Shown: positions 27,396-37,334 of the stretch, piece by piece
How the letters are laid out: every line of letters starts with the position of its first letter
Position numbering within the stretch: position 1 is the stretch's first letter
Origin: Psychroflexus tropicus DSM 15496
GTDB taxonomy: Bacteria; Bacteroidota; Bacteroidia; Flavobacteriales; Flavobacteriaceae
Assembly: GCF_000378765.1 (NCBI RefSeq)
Contig: NZ_KB905342.1
Location: forward strand, 62,001 to 126,000
DNA: 64,000 nucleotides
Direction of reading: 5' to 3'
The notes under the pieces: model-generated
Databases searched by the model: none
What the model was told of the DNA's origin: nothing
Seen by the model: the letters and a program-made list of their open reading frames with translations, nothing else
Translations under genes and position numbers: made by a program

Positions 27396-28091
27396 ATGAT
27401 TAATAAGACTGTAAATAATGTGTCAGAAGCCTTAGATGGCGTTGAAGATGGGATGACCTTTATGCTTGGTGGCTTTGGCCTCAGCGGAATCCCAGAGAAT
27501 TCTATACAAGAGCTGGTCAGACGTAATGTCAAAGACGTTACTTGTATTTCTAATAATGCTGGAGTTGATGATTTTGGTTTGGGTCTTTTACTTAAGAAAA
27601 AGCAAATCAAAAAAATGATCTCTTCCTATGTTGGAGAAAATGCTGAATTTGAACGACAAATGCTCAGCGGTGAACTCGAAGTTGACCTTATTCCACAAGG
27701 GACCTTAGCAGAACGTTGCAGAGCTGCTCAAAACGGGATTCCAGCTTTTTTTACCCCAGCTGGCTATGGAACAGAAATAGCCGAAGGTAAGGAAGTAAGA
27801 GACTTTGATGGAAAGCCACATATAATGGAAAAGGCCTTTGAAGCTGATTTTGCTTTTGTAAAAGCCTGGAAAGGTGATGAAGCGGGAAATCTCATTTTTA
27901 AAGGAACTGCCAGGAATTTCAATCCTCTGATGTGTGGAGCTGCAAGAGTTACAGTTGTTGAAGTAGAAGAATTGGTAAAACCAGGAGAGCTTGATCCAAA
28001 TTTTATCCATATTCCAGGCATATTTGTGCAACGCATATTTAAAGGGGAAAAATTTGAAAAACGAATTGAACAACGAACTGTAAAGTCATAG
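27396..28091 (+). CDS. scoA: 3-oxoacid CoA-transferase subunit A
   Basis: A 231-residue alpha subunit of a SCOT-type family I CoA-transferase, which moves CoA from succinyl-CoA to acetoacetate (or related acids). Motifs include [10 protein letters not shown] (residues 25-34), [31 protein letters not shown]-like [14 protein letters not shown] and [12 protein letters not shown]. The start at ATG 27396 gives the usual N-terminus (MINKTV). It is followed after 26 bases by subunit B. The pair allows growth on ketone bodies or supplies acetoacetyl-CoA. Confidence 0.95.
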   Translation: MINKTVNNVSEALDGVEDGMTFMLGGFGLSGIPENSIQELVRRNVKDVTCISNNAGVDDFGLGLLLKKKQIKKMISSYVGENAEFERQMLSGELEVDLIPQGTLAERCRAAQNGIPAFFTPAGYGTEIAEGKEVRDFDGKPHIMEKAFEADFAFVKAWKGDEAGNLIFKGTARNFNPLMCGAARVTVVEVEELVKPGELDPNFIHIPGIFVQRIFKGEKFEKRIEQRTVKS

Positions 28092-28117
28092 GTGTTGACT
28101 TTCGAAATAAAAAAATT

Positions 28118-28771
28118 ATGTTAGATAAAAACGGAATAGCAAAACGCATTGCGCAAGAAGTAGAAGATGGATTTTATGTGAATCTTGGTATTGGCATCCC
28201 AACACTTGTAGCCAATTATGTTCGTGACGATATAGAATTAGAATTTCAAAGTGAAAACGGTATATTAGGTATGGGACCCTTCCCTTCTGAAGAGGAAGTA
28301 GATGCCGACTTGATTAATGCAGGAAAACAAACTATAACTGCCTTGCCAGGCGCCAGTTTTTTTGATTCCTCCATGAGTTTCGGAATGATACGTGGACAAC
28401 ATGTAGATTTAACCATCTTAGGAGCTATGGAAGTAGCTCAGAATGGAAACATAGCTAACTGGAAGATACCAGGTAAAATGGTAAAAGGAATGGGTGGAGC
28501 AATGGATTTGGTTGGATCTGCTAAAAATATTATTGTAGCAATGATGCATACTAATAAAGTTGGAGACTCCAAACTTCTAAAATCTTGTTCGCTACCACTT
28601 ACAGGTGTGGAATGTGTAACCAAAATTGTTACCAATATGGCTGTACTCGATATTGTGAATAAAAAGTTTAGGCTTCTAGAAAGAGCTCCTGGAGTAAGTG
28701 TTGAAGAGATACAAAAAGCTACAGAAGGTGATCTCATTATTGAAGGTGATATCCCCGAAATGAAGATTTAA
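28118..28771 (+). CDS. scoB: 3-oxoacid CoA-transferase subunit B
   Basis: A 217-residue beta subunit, paired with scoA. The catalytic glutamate, which forms the CoA thioester, lies in QSENGILGMGPFP (about residues 46-58). Further family signs are NLGIGIPTLVANY, GQHVDLTILGAMEV and KGMGGAMDLV. Length is normal. Transcription probably ends at the hairpin at 28799. Confidence 0.95.
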   Translation: MLDKNGIAKRIAQEVEDGFYVNLGIGIPTLVANYVRDDIELEFQSENGILGMGPFPSEEEVDADLINAGKQTITALPGASFFDSSMSFGMIRGQHVDLTILGAMEVAQNGNIANWKIPGKMVKGMGGAMDLVGSAKNIIVAMMHTNKVGDSKLLKSCSLPLTGVECVTKIVTNMAVLDIVNKKFRLLERAPGVSVEEIQKATEGDLIIEGDIPEMKI

Positions 28772-28798
28772 TCAATACCTATCTATATAAAACAAAAA

Positions 28799-28820
28799 GG
28801 GCAAATCAGTAGATTTGCCC
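28799..28820. terminator. Bidirectional terminator between scoB and atpC
   Basis: GGGCAAATC and GATTTGCCC form a perfect 9-bp stem with a 4-base loop. TTTTTATTT follows on the plus strand and TTTTTGTTTT on the minus strand, so both convergent operons can end here. Confidence 0.88.
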
Positions 28821-28844
28821 TTTTTATTTATATGAAAATGCTAA

Positions 28845-29120
28845 TTAATCGATTAAAATTACCACTTTATTATCTTTCAGTTCAATAACACCTCCTGTAA
28901 TATCAAAATTAAGCTTAGCTTCTTTTTCATAAAACAAGTCCTTTGATGTTTTTGGTAAGTCAACTGTTTTATCAAGCTTTATTGCACCATTCTTAAGGAC
29001 TGAGACTACTGGTGCGTGATGATCCAACATTTGAAATTCACCATTAATGCCTGGAACACTCACGGAGCTAACTTCGTCACTAAGAATAATTTGTTCTGGA
29101 CTTACTATTTCTAAATGCAT
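28845..29120 (-). CDS. atpC: ATP synthase F1 epsilon subunit, short form
   Basis: A 91-residue subunit that joins the central stalk of F1. The beta-sandwich domain is complete (LEIVSPEQIIL, then GINGEFQMLDHHAPVVSVLKNG). The C-terminal two-helix domain of E. coli epsilon (138 aa), which can inhibit ATP hydrolysis, is missing. This short form appears usual in Bacteroidota. It follows atpD by 17 bases. Confidence 0.93.
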   Translation of the reverse strand: MHLEIVSPEQIILSDEVSSVSVPGINGEFQMLDHHAPVVSVLKNGAIKLDKTVDLPKTSKDLFYEKEAKLNFDITGGVIELKDNKVVILID

Positions 29121-29137
29121 AAACTTTTATTTATTGA

Positions 29138-30661
<1,524 letters not shown>

Positions 30662-30703
30662 TTAATTGGATTTTCTAAAAAAAATTCTATTTCAAAATTT
30701 TTG

Positions 30704-30711
30704 CAAATATA
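30704..30711 (-). promoter_or_regulatory. Candidate -7 box for atpD-atpC
   Basis: The minus strand reads TATATTTG followed by C, an exact TAnnTTTG match, 57 bases before the atpD start. A TTG lies 25 bases further upstream, somewhat beyond the usual spacing. Confidence 0.5.
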
Positions 30712-30768
30712 CATTATTTAAATAAATCTTTTATTGCAATATGCTTTTTTATAGATAATTGATTTTAA

Positions 30769-32616
30769 CTATTCAACCGTTACCGACTTGGCAAGGTTTC
30801 TTGGTTGATCTACATTTTTTCCTAACATCACTGCGATATGATAAGAAAATAATTGTAATGGAATAGTCGTAAGGAGTGGCGTTAGGGCCTCAAAAGTTTC
30901 AGGAATTTCAAACACATGGTCTGCCATACCTTTAACGGATGTATCACCTTGTGTTACTACCGCAATGATTTTACCTTTTCTTGATTTGATCTCCTGGATG
31001 TTACTCACTACCTTTTCGTAGTGGCCTTTCTTGGTGGCAATCACGACAACAGGCATCTGTTCATCAATGAGTGCAATAGGACCGTGCTTCATTTCTGCAG
31101 CGGGATAACCTTCGGCATGGATGTAGGAAATTTCTTTCAACTTTAAGGCTCCTTCCAGAGCGACTGGAAAATTATATCCTCTACCTAAATAAAGACAATT
31201 TTTTGCATTTTTATAGACTTCTGCAACCTGGATAATGTGCTTATTAGACTCCAGGGCTTTTTCAATTTTAGAAGGAATCAATTCCATTTCATTCAAATAT
31301 AAATGGTAATCAGAATTTGAAATGGATCCTTTAGCTTTACCAAGTTTCAAAGCGATTAAGCTTAGAATAGTAATCTGAGTCGTAAAGGCTTTCGTCGAAG
31401 CAACACCTATTTCTGGCCCAGCGTGTGTATAGGCTCCTGCATGAGTTTCTCTGGAAATAGATGAGCCAACTACATTACAAACTCCAAAGACAAATGCGCC
31501 ATTTTCTTTAGCAAGCTTTATTGCCGCCATCGTATCTGCCGTTTCTCCACTCTGAGAAATGGCGATAACTACGTCATCTTTATTAATAACTGGATTCCTG
31601 TATCTGAATTCTGAAGCATATTCTACCTCCACTGGAATTCTGGCAAGATCTTCAAAAATATATTCAGAAACGAGGCCTGCATGCCAGGAAGTTCCACAAG
31701 CCACTACAATTATTCGCTTAGCATTCAGGAACTTTTGCAAGTTATCATCGACCCCAGACATTCTAATAATGCCTTGATCGGCCAACATTCTTCCTCTGTA
31801 AGTGTCTTTGATGGCACTGGGTTGTTCGTAAATTTCTTTAAGCATGAAATGCTCATAACCCGCTTTTTCAATCTGATCTAAGTTCAGTTGTAATTTCTGG
31901 ACGTAGGGATCGACTAGTGAATCGTCCTTAATCTTCCTTACTTTTACATCTTTACCAAGTCTAACTACGGCCATTTCACCATCTTCTAGATAAATAGCTT
32001 TTTTAGTATATTCAATAAATGGGGATGCATCTGAAGCAATATAATATTCATTATCACCTACACCAATAGCTAATGGGCTCCCTAGTCTAGCGACAACAAT
32101 TTCATTGGGCTTTGTTTTGTCAAAAACAGCAATAGCATAAGCACCAACTGTTTGGTTTAAAGCAATTTGAACAGCTTTACCTAACTTTACTTCTTCATTG
32201 GTCTTAATATCTTCTATAAGGTTGACTAAGACTTCCGTATCTGTATCTGAAGTGAAGGAATAACCCCTATTTTGAAGCTCCTGCTTTAGAGACTCGTAAT
32301 TTTCTATAATCCCATTATGGATAATTGCTAAATTTCCAGAATTGGAATAATGTGGATGAGAATTAATATCATTGGGCTCGCCATGTGTTGCCCATCTTGT
32401 ATGACCTATACCTACTGTTCCTTGAAGCGCAATTTCAGATTCGCACTTTTTTTGCAAATCATCAACCTTACCTTTTGTTTTACAAATATTGAGCTCACTA
32501 CCATTATATATGGCTATACCTGCACTATCATAGCCTCTGTACTCCAGACGCTTTAACCCTTTTAGCACTATTGGATAAGCCTCTTGCTTACCAATATATC
32601 CAACAATTCCACACAT
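30769..32616 (-). CDS. glmS: Glutamine-fructose-6-phosphate aminotransferase (isomerizing)
   Basis: A 615-residue enzyme that makes glucosamine-6-phosphate for peptidoglycan and LPS. The N-terminal glutaminase begins with the catalytic Cys (MCGIVGYIG), followed by RLEYRGYDSAG and HTRWATHGEPN. The two SIS domains (about 290-600) carry CGTSWHAG, SQSGETADT, STKAFTTQ and the terminal NLAKSVTVE. It lies 9 bases downstream of the DUF4270 gene. No glmS ribozyme is visible upstream, as expected outside Firmicutes. Confidence 0.98.
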   Translation of the reverse strand: MCGIVGYIGKQEAYPIVLKGLKRLEYRGYDSAGIAIYNGSELNICKTKGKVDDLQKKCESEIALQGTVGIGHTRWATHGEPNDINSHPHYSNSGNLAIIHNGIIENYESLKQELQNRGYSFTSDTDTEVLVNLIEDIKTNEEVKLGKAVQIALNQTVGAYAIAVFDKTKPNEIVVARLGSPLAIGVGDNEYYIASDASPFIEYTKKAIYLEDGEMAVVRLGKDVKVRKIKDDSLVDPYVQKLQLNLDQIEKAGYEHFMLKEIYEQPSAIKDTYRGRMLADQGIIRMSGVDDNLQKFLNAKRIIVVACGTSWHAGLVSEYIFEDLARIPVEVEYASEFRYRNPVINKDDVVIAISQSGETADTMAAIKLAKENGAFVFGVCNVVGSSISRETHAGAYTHAGPEIGVASTKAFTTQITILSLIALKLGKAKGSISNSDYHLYLNEMELIPSKIEKALESNKHIIQVAEVYKNAKNCLYLGRGYNFPVALEGALKLKEISYIHAEGYPAAEMKHGPIALIDEQMPVVVIATKKGHYEKVVSNIQEIKSRKGKIIAVVTQGDTSVKGMADHVFEIPETFEALTPLLTTIPLQLFSYHIAVMLGKNVDQPRNLAKSVTVE

Positions 32617-32625
32617 AATAAAGTA

Positions 32626-34194
32626 TTAGTTAGTTTCAGTATAAATAATTTTTAACTTCATCTTTTTCGTTTCTGTTGCCGAACGATTCCCGTGGATTAC
32701 AATTCCACGTGGCGTTTCCAGCATACTTTGAGGAACATTTTCAGAAAGACCAAGTTCAGGATCTCTTGTTTTTACTAATGTTGATGCGTCAACATTAGTA
32801 GTAACATAAACTCCTAACTTCACATTGGTACTATCCGTTGAATTCTCATTATTGAGTATCGAATTGATATGAGAGGTTAATCGAATTCTATAAAACGGAT
32901 CTCCGTTTTCGTCCTCACTCAAGGGACCTAAATGAATTACCCTCGAAACCGATGGGTTTCCTTGAACCGCAGATGGATCTCTAACGAAATCTTCTAACAC
33001 CTGCTCATTCTCGAGATCAAATAAAAATATCCTGTTAATTCTGTTTTTGGAAGATGGCGCTATCTGCTCATTGATGTAAAGGTCTAAACTAGCTTCATTG
33101 ATGAGCCAATTATTTTCTCTTAATTCTTCAAGTTCATCGGAGACACCATCTCCATCTGAATCTGGTCCAGCAAAAAGCTCGATAACTCCCGAAGAACCCT
33201 CTCCTCCTTTTAAGTAAATATTTTCTTCTCCAGCAATAGTATCCTGATTGGTAAGGTCTACATTAAAATTATTTTCATACAAATTAAGCTTAATGCCGTT
33301 GAAGTTCAGATTATATTGATTGTAAAGCGTGTCCGATGGGTTTCCAATTGAATCCACCTCTATATTCCTGTAATACATTGTAATGTTTGCATCCTCATTT
33401 TGCATATTGAATAAGCTCATGCTAGATACAGGCTGCTGTTGTTCCGCTTCAATTAGAAAGCCTCGCAAAAAGTTATTGAAAGCAGAATTACTTGCTAGAA
33501 CTTCAGATCCTTCTAGGTCAATAATTTTTTCTTGAAAATAGTCATTAGGCAATTTCAATCTTAACCTTGGTGAAAGGCTTAAAGTGTCTACCTCACCCTG
33601 TGAGTTTCTGTCATAAACTGTTACAGGCTCTGTAAGCTCTGTAGGCTTTATTACATCTGAAGTATAAAAAGGAACTGAAGAGATATTAGGCCTGAATTCG
33701 TCTAATTGATTACTATAGTAAAGTTGAGCACTATCAAAATCTCCATTTTCACCAGGATCAATATCCCTTAAAAGTTGATTGGATTCATAAAGCTTAACTT
33801 TAAAACTTCCTTCTCCATAAACAGAGTCTAGAGCAAATTCATCTTCATTAACAGGGCTACTGTAAAAAGGAAGTGTCATCACCACAGAATCTAAAATGGG
33901 GTCCTCACCAAAGCTGGGATTGGTTTGTGATAAATTGACTTGAGTCAGAATCTTGGTTTCAGATAAACCAAAAACAGGATCAGCGTAACGACCTAAAAAG
34001 TAATTAGTTCCACCATTAGTTCTTATGGAGTTATGTTTTTCACTATAAGCTATAATATTTTCACTTTCATAAGTAGGTTGTGATTCTATACTGTTGATAA
34101 AGTCTGTACCAACTTCAGAAAAATCATTTTCACAAGAAAACAGTAAGACAAGGAGGATCAAAGAAGCCAGGCTTCTTAGTGCGAATTTTGACAT
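32626..34194 (-). CDS. DUF4270 lipoprotein
   Basis: A 522-residue lipoprotein (signal peptide with LLFSCEN, Cys21). It matches DUF4270, a Bacteroidota family of mostly beta-strand, outer-membrane-associated proteins of unknown role. Features are an N-terminal NDFSEVGTDFI segment, LGRYADPVFG near 70, a Ca-binding-like DSDGDGVSDELEEL stretch around 345-360, and a C-terminal IIYTETN. It lies 4 bases after the GT5-like gene and 9 bases before glmS on the same strand; this neighbourhood recurs in other members of the phylum. Confidence 0.87.
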   Translation of the reverse strand: MSKFALRSLASLILLVLLFSCENDFSEVGTDFINSIESQPTYESENIIAYSEKHNSIRTNGGTNYFLGRYADPVFGLSETKILTQVNLSQTNPSFGEDPILDSVVMTLPFYSSPVNEDEFALDSVYGEGSFKVKLYESNQLLRDIDPGENGDFDSAQLYYSNQLDEFRPNISSVPFYTSDVIKPTELTEPVTVYDRNSQGEVDTLSLSPRLRLKLPNDYFQEKIIDLEGSEVLASNSAFNNFLRGFLIEAEQQQPVSSMSLFNMQNEDANITMYYRNIEVDSIGNPSDTLYNQYNLNFNGIKLNLYENNFNVDLTNQDTIAGEENIYLKGGEGSSGVIELFAGPDSDGDGVSDELEELRENNWLINEASLDLYINEQIAPSSKNRINRIFLFDLENEQVLEDFVRDPSAVQGNPSVSRVIHLGPLSEDENGDPFYRIRLTSHINSILNNENSTDSTNVKLGVYVTTNVDASTLVKTRDPELGLSENVPQSMLETPRGIVIHGNRSATETKKMKLKIIYTETN

Positions 34195-34198
34195 AAAA

Positions 34199-35020
34199 TT
34201 ATTCTTCTTCTTCGTTTAAAATATCTCTTAGATAGAATGTTTGGTACGCATTGGCCATTTCTTCACGCTTAACATGAGGAAGTGTGGGTAGTTTAGAATT
34301 TTCCATGTAGACTTTTAAATCCTCAGAAATTTCTTCACTTCCTATCACTAATCCATCAGAGTTGTCTATAGCAACTTTCAAGATGTTGTCGTGAGTAGGA
34401 TGATCTAGATGAGCTACAGCATCATCTTCAATCCCATCAAACAAAACTTTCTTTTTCATTTCCTCATCTAACGTTCCTTCAAAACTTTGATTGTATAATG
34501 ACGTCACAATTTTAGCTTCAGAAAATAATGGTTCGTTACCATAATAATGCCTTAAATACATAGGTAACAGAGAAGACATCCAACCATGAACATGAATGAT
34601 GTCTGGCGACCAGTTTAATTTCTTAACGGTCTCTATAACTCCCTTAGCAAAGAAAATAGCTCTTTCATCATTATCATCAAACAACTCTCCATCTTCATCA
34701 GAAAAAGTGGCCTTTCTCTTAAAATAATCTTCATTATCTATAAAATAAACCTGCATTCGCTCTTTTGGAATGGAAGCTACTTTTATGATAAGTGGCATAT
34801 CTAAATCGTTTATAACGAGATTCATTCCAGACAGTCTTATAACTTCATGAAGTTGATGTCTGCGCTCGTTTATATTACCAAAACGAGGCATAAAAATACG
34901 GGTTTGTCCACCCGCTGTATTAATCAATTTTGGAGCCTCAAAGGCCGCTGAAGAAATGTCGTTTTCTGGTAAATAAGGAACTACCTCAGATGAAACGTAT
35001 AGTATGCGCTTATCTTTCAT
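34199..35020 (-). CDS. Glycogen-synthase-like (GT5) N-terminal domain protein
   Basis: A 273-residue protein like the N-terminal Rossmann half of glycogen synthase: ILYVSSEVVPYL (5-16), INTAGGQTRIFMPRFG, FFAKGVIETVKKLNWSPDIIHVHGWMSS. Full glycogen synthases are about 470-500 residues; the C-terminal half, which holds most ADP-glucose contacts, is absent. The KxGGL motif that binds ADP-glucose in true GT5 enzymes has become INTAGGQ, so synthase activity is unlikely. Short forms next to panC are conserved in Bacteroidota, so this is not a recent truncation. Role unknown. It starts the GT5-DUF4270-glmS run and is divergent from panC. Confidence 0.8.
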   Translation of the reverse strand: MKDKRILYVSSEVVPYLPENDISSAAFEAPKLINTAGGQTRIFMPRFGNINERRHQLHEVIRLSGMNLVINDLDMPLIIKVASIPKERMQVYFIDNEDYFKRKATFSDEDGELFDDNDERAIFFAKGVIETVKKLNWSPDIIHVHGWMSSLLPMYLRHYYGNEPLFSEAKIVTSLYNQSFEGTLDEEMKKKVLFDGIEDDAVAHLDHPTHDNILKVAIDNSDGLVIGSEEISEDLKVYMENSKLPTLPHVKREEMANAYQTFYLRDILNEEEE

Positions 35021-35056
35021 AAATTTTTACATTAAGTATTAATGGCAAAAAGTTCG

Positions 35057-35064
35057 CAAATTTA
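35057..35064 (-). promoter_or_regulatory. Candidate -7 box for the GT5-like/DUF4270/glmS run
   Basis: The minus strand reads TAAATTTG followed by C, an exact TAnnTTTG match, 36 bases upstream of the GT5-like start and within the divergent region with panC. Confidence 0.45.
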
Positions 35065-35128
35065 TAAAAATTTATGCGGATTCCCGTGAAAATATTAATA
35101 TTGCAATTTCAAATTAGATACGCAACAC

Positions 35129-35974
35129 GTGGTTATAGATTCAAAATTATCTCTCCAGCAAAGATTAGATGAATTTAGGAAAGAGGGAAAAACAATAGGA
35201 TTGGTACCCACGATGGGAGCTCTTCATGATGGTCATCTTTCCTTAATAGATTTCGCTTATTCCTATTGTGATAAGGTTGTAGTTAGCATTTTTGTAAATC
35301 CTACTCAATTCAATAATGCCTCAGACCTTGAAAAATATCCAAGGGATATAGAAGGGGATGCTAAGTTTTTAACTAACCATCAGCCGGAAACTATCATTTT
35401 TACTCCAGAAGTTTCTGAAATATATAATGATAAAGTAGAATCTGAATCTTTTGAATTTGGATCTATTATTCAATATATGGAAGGAGAGTTTAGAACAGGA
35501 CATTTTGACGGAGTGGGTAGCGTACTGAAGAGACTATTTACTATCACAAAGCCAGACAAGGCATTTTTTGGAGAAAAGGATTTCCAGCAGCTCCAGGTTG
35601 TTAAATCCCTGGTCAATATCACAGGACAAGATGTAGAAATCATAGGTTGTCCAACAAGCAGAAATGAATTTGGCTTAGCTCAAAGCTCTAGAAATTTCAG
35701 GCTGACCAAACAAGAACTTAAGGAAGCTGAACTAATTCACGAAGCGCTTTCAAAAGCAAAAAACATGTTTGCCTCCAACTCGATAGAAAACATCGAAAAC
35801 CAAGTCAAAACGATGTTTCAAGAGCATGCTTCCTTTGATTTAGAATACTTTAGTATTGCTAAAGTAAGCGATCTCATTCCTACAAAAACCAAGGAAAGCG
35901 GGCAAAAATATAGAGCATTTATAGCAGCCTACCTTGGTGAGGTAAGGTTAATAGACAACATAGCTATCAATTAA
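35129..35974 (+). CDS. panC: Pantothenate synthetase
   Basis: A 281-residue enzyme that joins pantoate and beta-alanine with ATP, for coenzyme A. Motifs are GLVPTMGALHDGHLSL (residues 24-39), FVNPTQFN, FGEKDFQQLQVVKSLV and the SSRNFRL that replaces the usual SSRN. The frame opens with GTG at 35129 (MVIDSKL); there is no upstream ATG in frame. It is followed after 6 bases by panD, which makes its substrate beta-alanine. Confidence 0.96.
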   Translation: MVIDSKLSLQQRLDEFRKEGKTIGLVPTMGALHDGHLSLIDFAYSYCDKVVVSIFVNPTQFNNASDLEKYPRDIEGDAKFLTNHQPETIIFTPEVSEIYNDKVESESFEFGSIIQYMEGEFRTGHFDGVGSVLKRLFTITKPDKAFFGEKDFQQLQVVKSLVNITGQDVEIIGCPTSRNEFGLAQSSRNFRLTKQELKEAELIHEALSKAKNMFASNSIENIENQVKTMFQEHASFDLEYFSIAKVSDLIPTKTKESGQKYRAFIAAYLGEVRLIDNIAIN

Positions 35975-35980
35975 TTCAAC

Positions 35981-36328
35981 ATGCAAATACATCTCGTAAA
36001 ATCAAAAATTCACCGGGTTACCGTAACAGGTGCAGATCTTAATTATATCGGTAGCATTACCATAGATCAAGATCTGATGGATGCTGCAAACCTTATTGAA
36101 GGTGAAAAAATCCAAGTAGTAAATAACTCTAACGGTGAGCGCTTGGAAACTTATGCTATTCCTGGCGAAAGAGGGAGTGGTGAAATCACGCTTAATGGTG
36201 CGGCCGCGAGAAAGGTATCTCCAGGCGATATATTAATTTTAATGGCCTATGCGGTCATGACACCCGAAGAAGCAAAAACCTTCAAGCCGAAACTCGTATT
36301 TCCTAACGAGAAAAACTTACTTAAGTAA
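35981..36328 (+). CDS. panD: Aspartate 1-decarboxylase
   Basis: A 115-residue pyruvoyl enzyme that converts aspartate to beta-alanine. The proenzyme cleaves itself at Gly24-Ser25 in NYIGSITID to form the pyruvoyl group. The conserved [14 protein letters not shown] lies near residues 65-80. Length is normal. It is cotranscribed with panC, and the flippase-like gene follows after 9 bases. Confidence 0.97.
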   Translation: MQIHLVKSKIHRVTVTGADLNYIGSITIDQDLMDAANLIEGEKIQVVNNSNGERLETYAIPGERGSGEITLNGAAARKVSPGDILILMAYAVMTPEEAKTFKPKLVFPNEKNLLK

Positions 36329-36337
36329 AATCTTCTT

Positions 36338-37300
36338 ATGAATAAAAGCCTGAAAAAATGGATACGTCTTTTAGGGCCAATGGGGTTAGGTATCTTTTTT
36401 ATCTGGTTTTCACTCTCTAAATTTTCTTCTGAAGAGCTCCAACAATTATGGTTCAATATCAAGAATGTAGATCTCGTTTGGGTCATCATATCCTTTGCCA
36501 TGGGCATTGCTTCTCACTTATCCAGAGCTTATCGATGGAGGTTTTTACTGGAGCCTGTAGGGATTTTTCCAAAGTTTTATAATGGCTTTTTTTCTTTGAT
36601 GCTGGGCTATTTAGCCAATTTAGGTATTCCACGCTCTGGGGAGGTTTTAAGAGGAGCTACTCTAGCATCTTATGAGGACGTCAAGTTTGAAAACACCTTT
36701 GGTACAATTATAACAGAACGCCTGGTTGACTTAAGTATGCTGCTGATAGTGCTTGGGCTTGCGTCAATCTCACAAAGCGATAAGATTTTTGATTTTTTAA
36801 AGGACCAGGATATCAACCCCTTTTTTGGAGGCTTAATTATACTTTGTCTGATTCTACTGCTTATCATCGGCTTTAGAATAGTAAGAAGAAGTCAACTTCC
36901 TTTTTTTATGAAAATTAAAAACTTCATGGAAGAGCTTTTTAAAGGCATGAAGAGTGTTTTCACAATGAAAAAAAAAATTTATTTTCTATTGCACTCATTA
37001 TTGATTTGGGGGCTTTACATCGGAATGTTTTACATTCTCAAATTTGCATTTCCAGACACTCATACCTTAGGCTTTGAAGCCATGATAGTAGCCTTCATCT
37101 TTGGAGCTTTCGCCATGTCGGTAACCAACGGTGGAATTGGACTATATCCTGTAGCCATCGGTCTTGCCTTTAATGCTTTTGGTGTTTCTTCCTCAACAGG
37201 CGAAGCCTTTGGCTGGGTCATGTGGGGTACACAAACCGGATTAGTGATCATACTAGGAGGCCTGTCTTTCCTTGTATTACCCTTGCTTAACAAAAGATAA
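36338..37300 (+). CDS. Lysylphosphatidylglycerol synthase TM region (UPF0104) membrane protein
   Basis: A 320-residue inner-membrane protein with about eight helices. The family signature is clear: GYLANLGIPRSGEVLRGATL (residues 90-109) and TIITERLVDLSML (about 124-136). These proteins share the flippase domain of MprF but lack its aminoacyl-transferase domain, so they are thought to move lipids or polyprenyl-linked precursors. Nothing in the sequence gives the substrate. It follows panD closely and probably belongs to that operon. Confidence 0.87.
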   Translation: MNKSLKKWIRLLGPMGLGIFFIWFSLSKFSSEELQQLWFNIKNVDLVWVIISFAMGIASHLSRAYRWRFLLEPVGIFPKFYNGFFSLMLGYLANLGIPRSGEVLRGATLASYEDVKFENTFGTIITERLVDLSMLLIVLGLASISQSDKIFDFLKDQDINPFFGGLIILCLILLLIIGFRIVRRSQLPFFMKIKNFMEELFKGMKSVFTMKKKIYFLLHSLLIWGLYIGMFYILKFAFPDTHTLGFEAMIVAFIFGAFAMSVTNGGIGLYPVAIGLAFNAFGVSSSTGEAFGWVMWGTQTGLVIILGGLSFLVLPLLNKR

Positions 37301-37334
37301 TAATTTTAGTACATTAGCAAGAAAATCAAAAACT

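Noticed and set aside
27705-28073. Antisense open frames over scoA
   Set aside because: They are Phe/Ser-rich mirror readings of a conserved enzyme and have no family match.
32617-32700. glmS ribozyme upstream of glmS
   Set aside because: Only 9 bases separate glmS from the preceding gene, leaving no room for the ribozyme.
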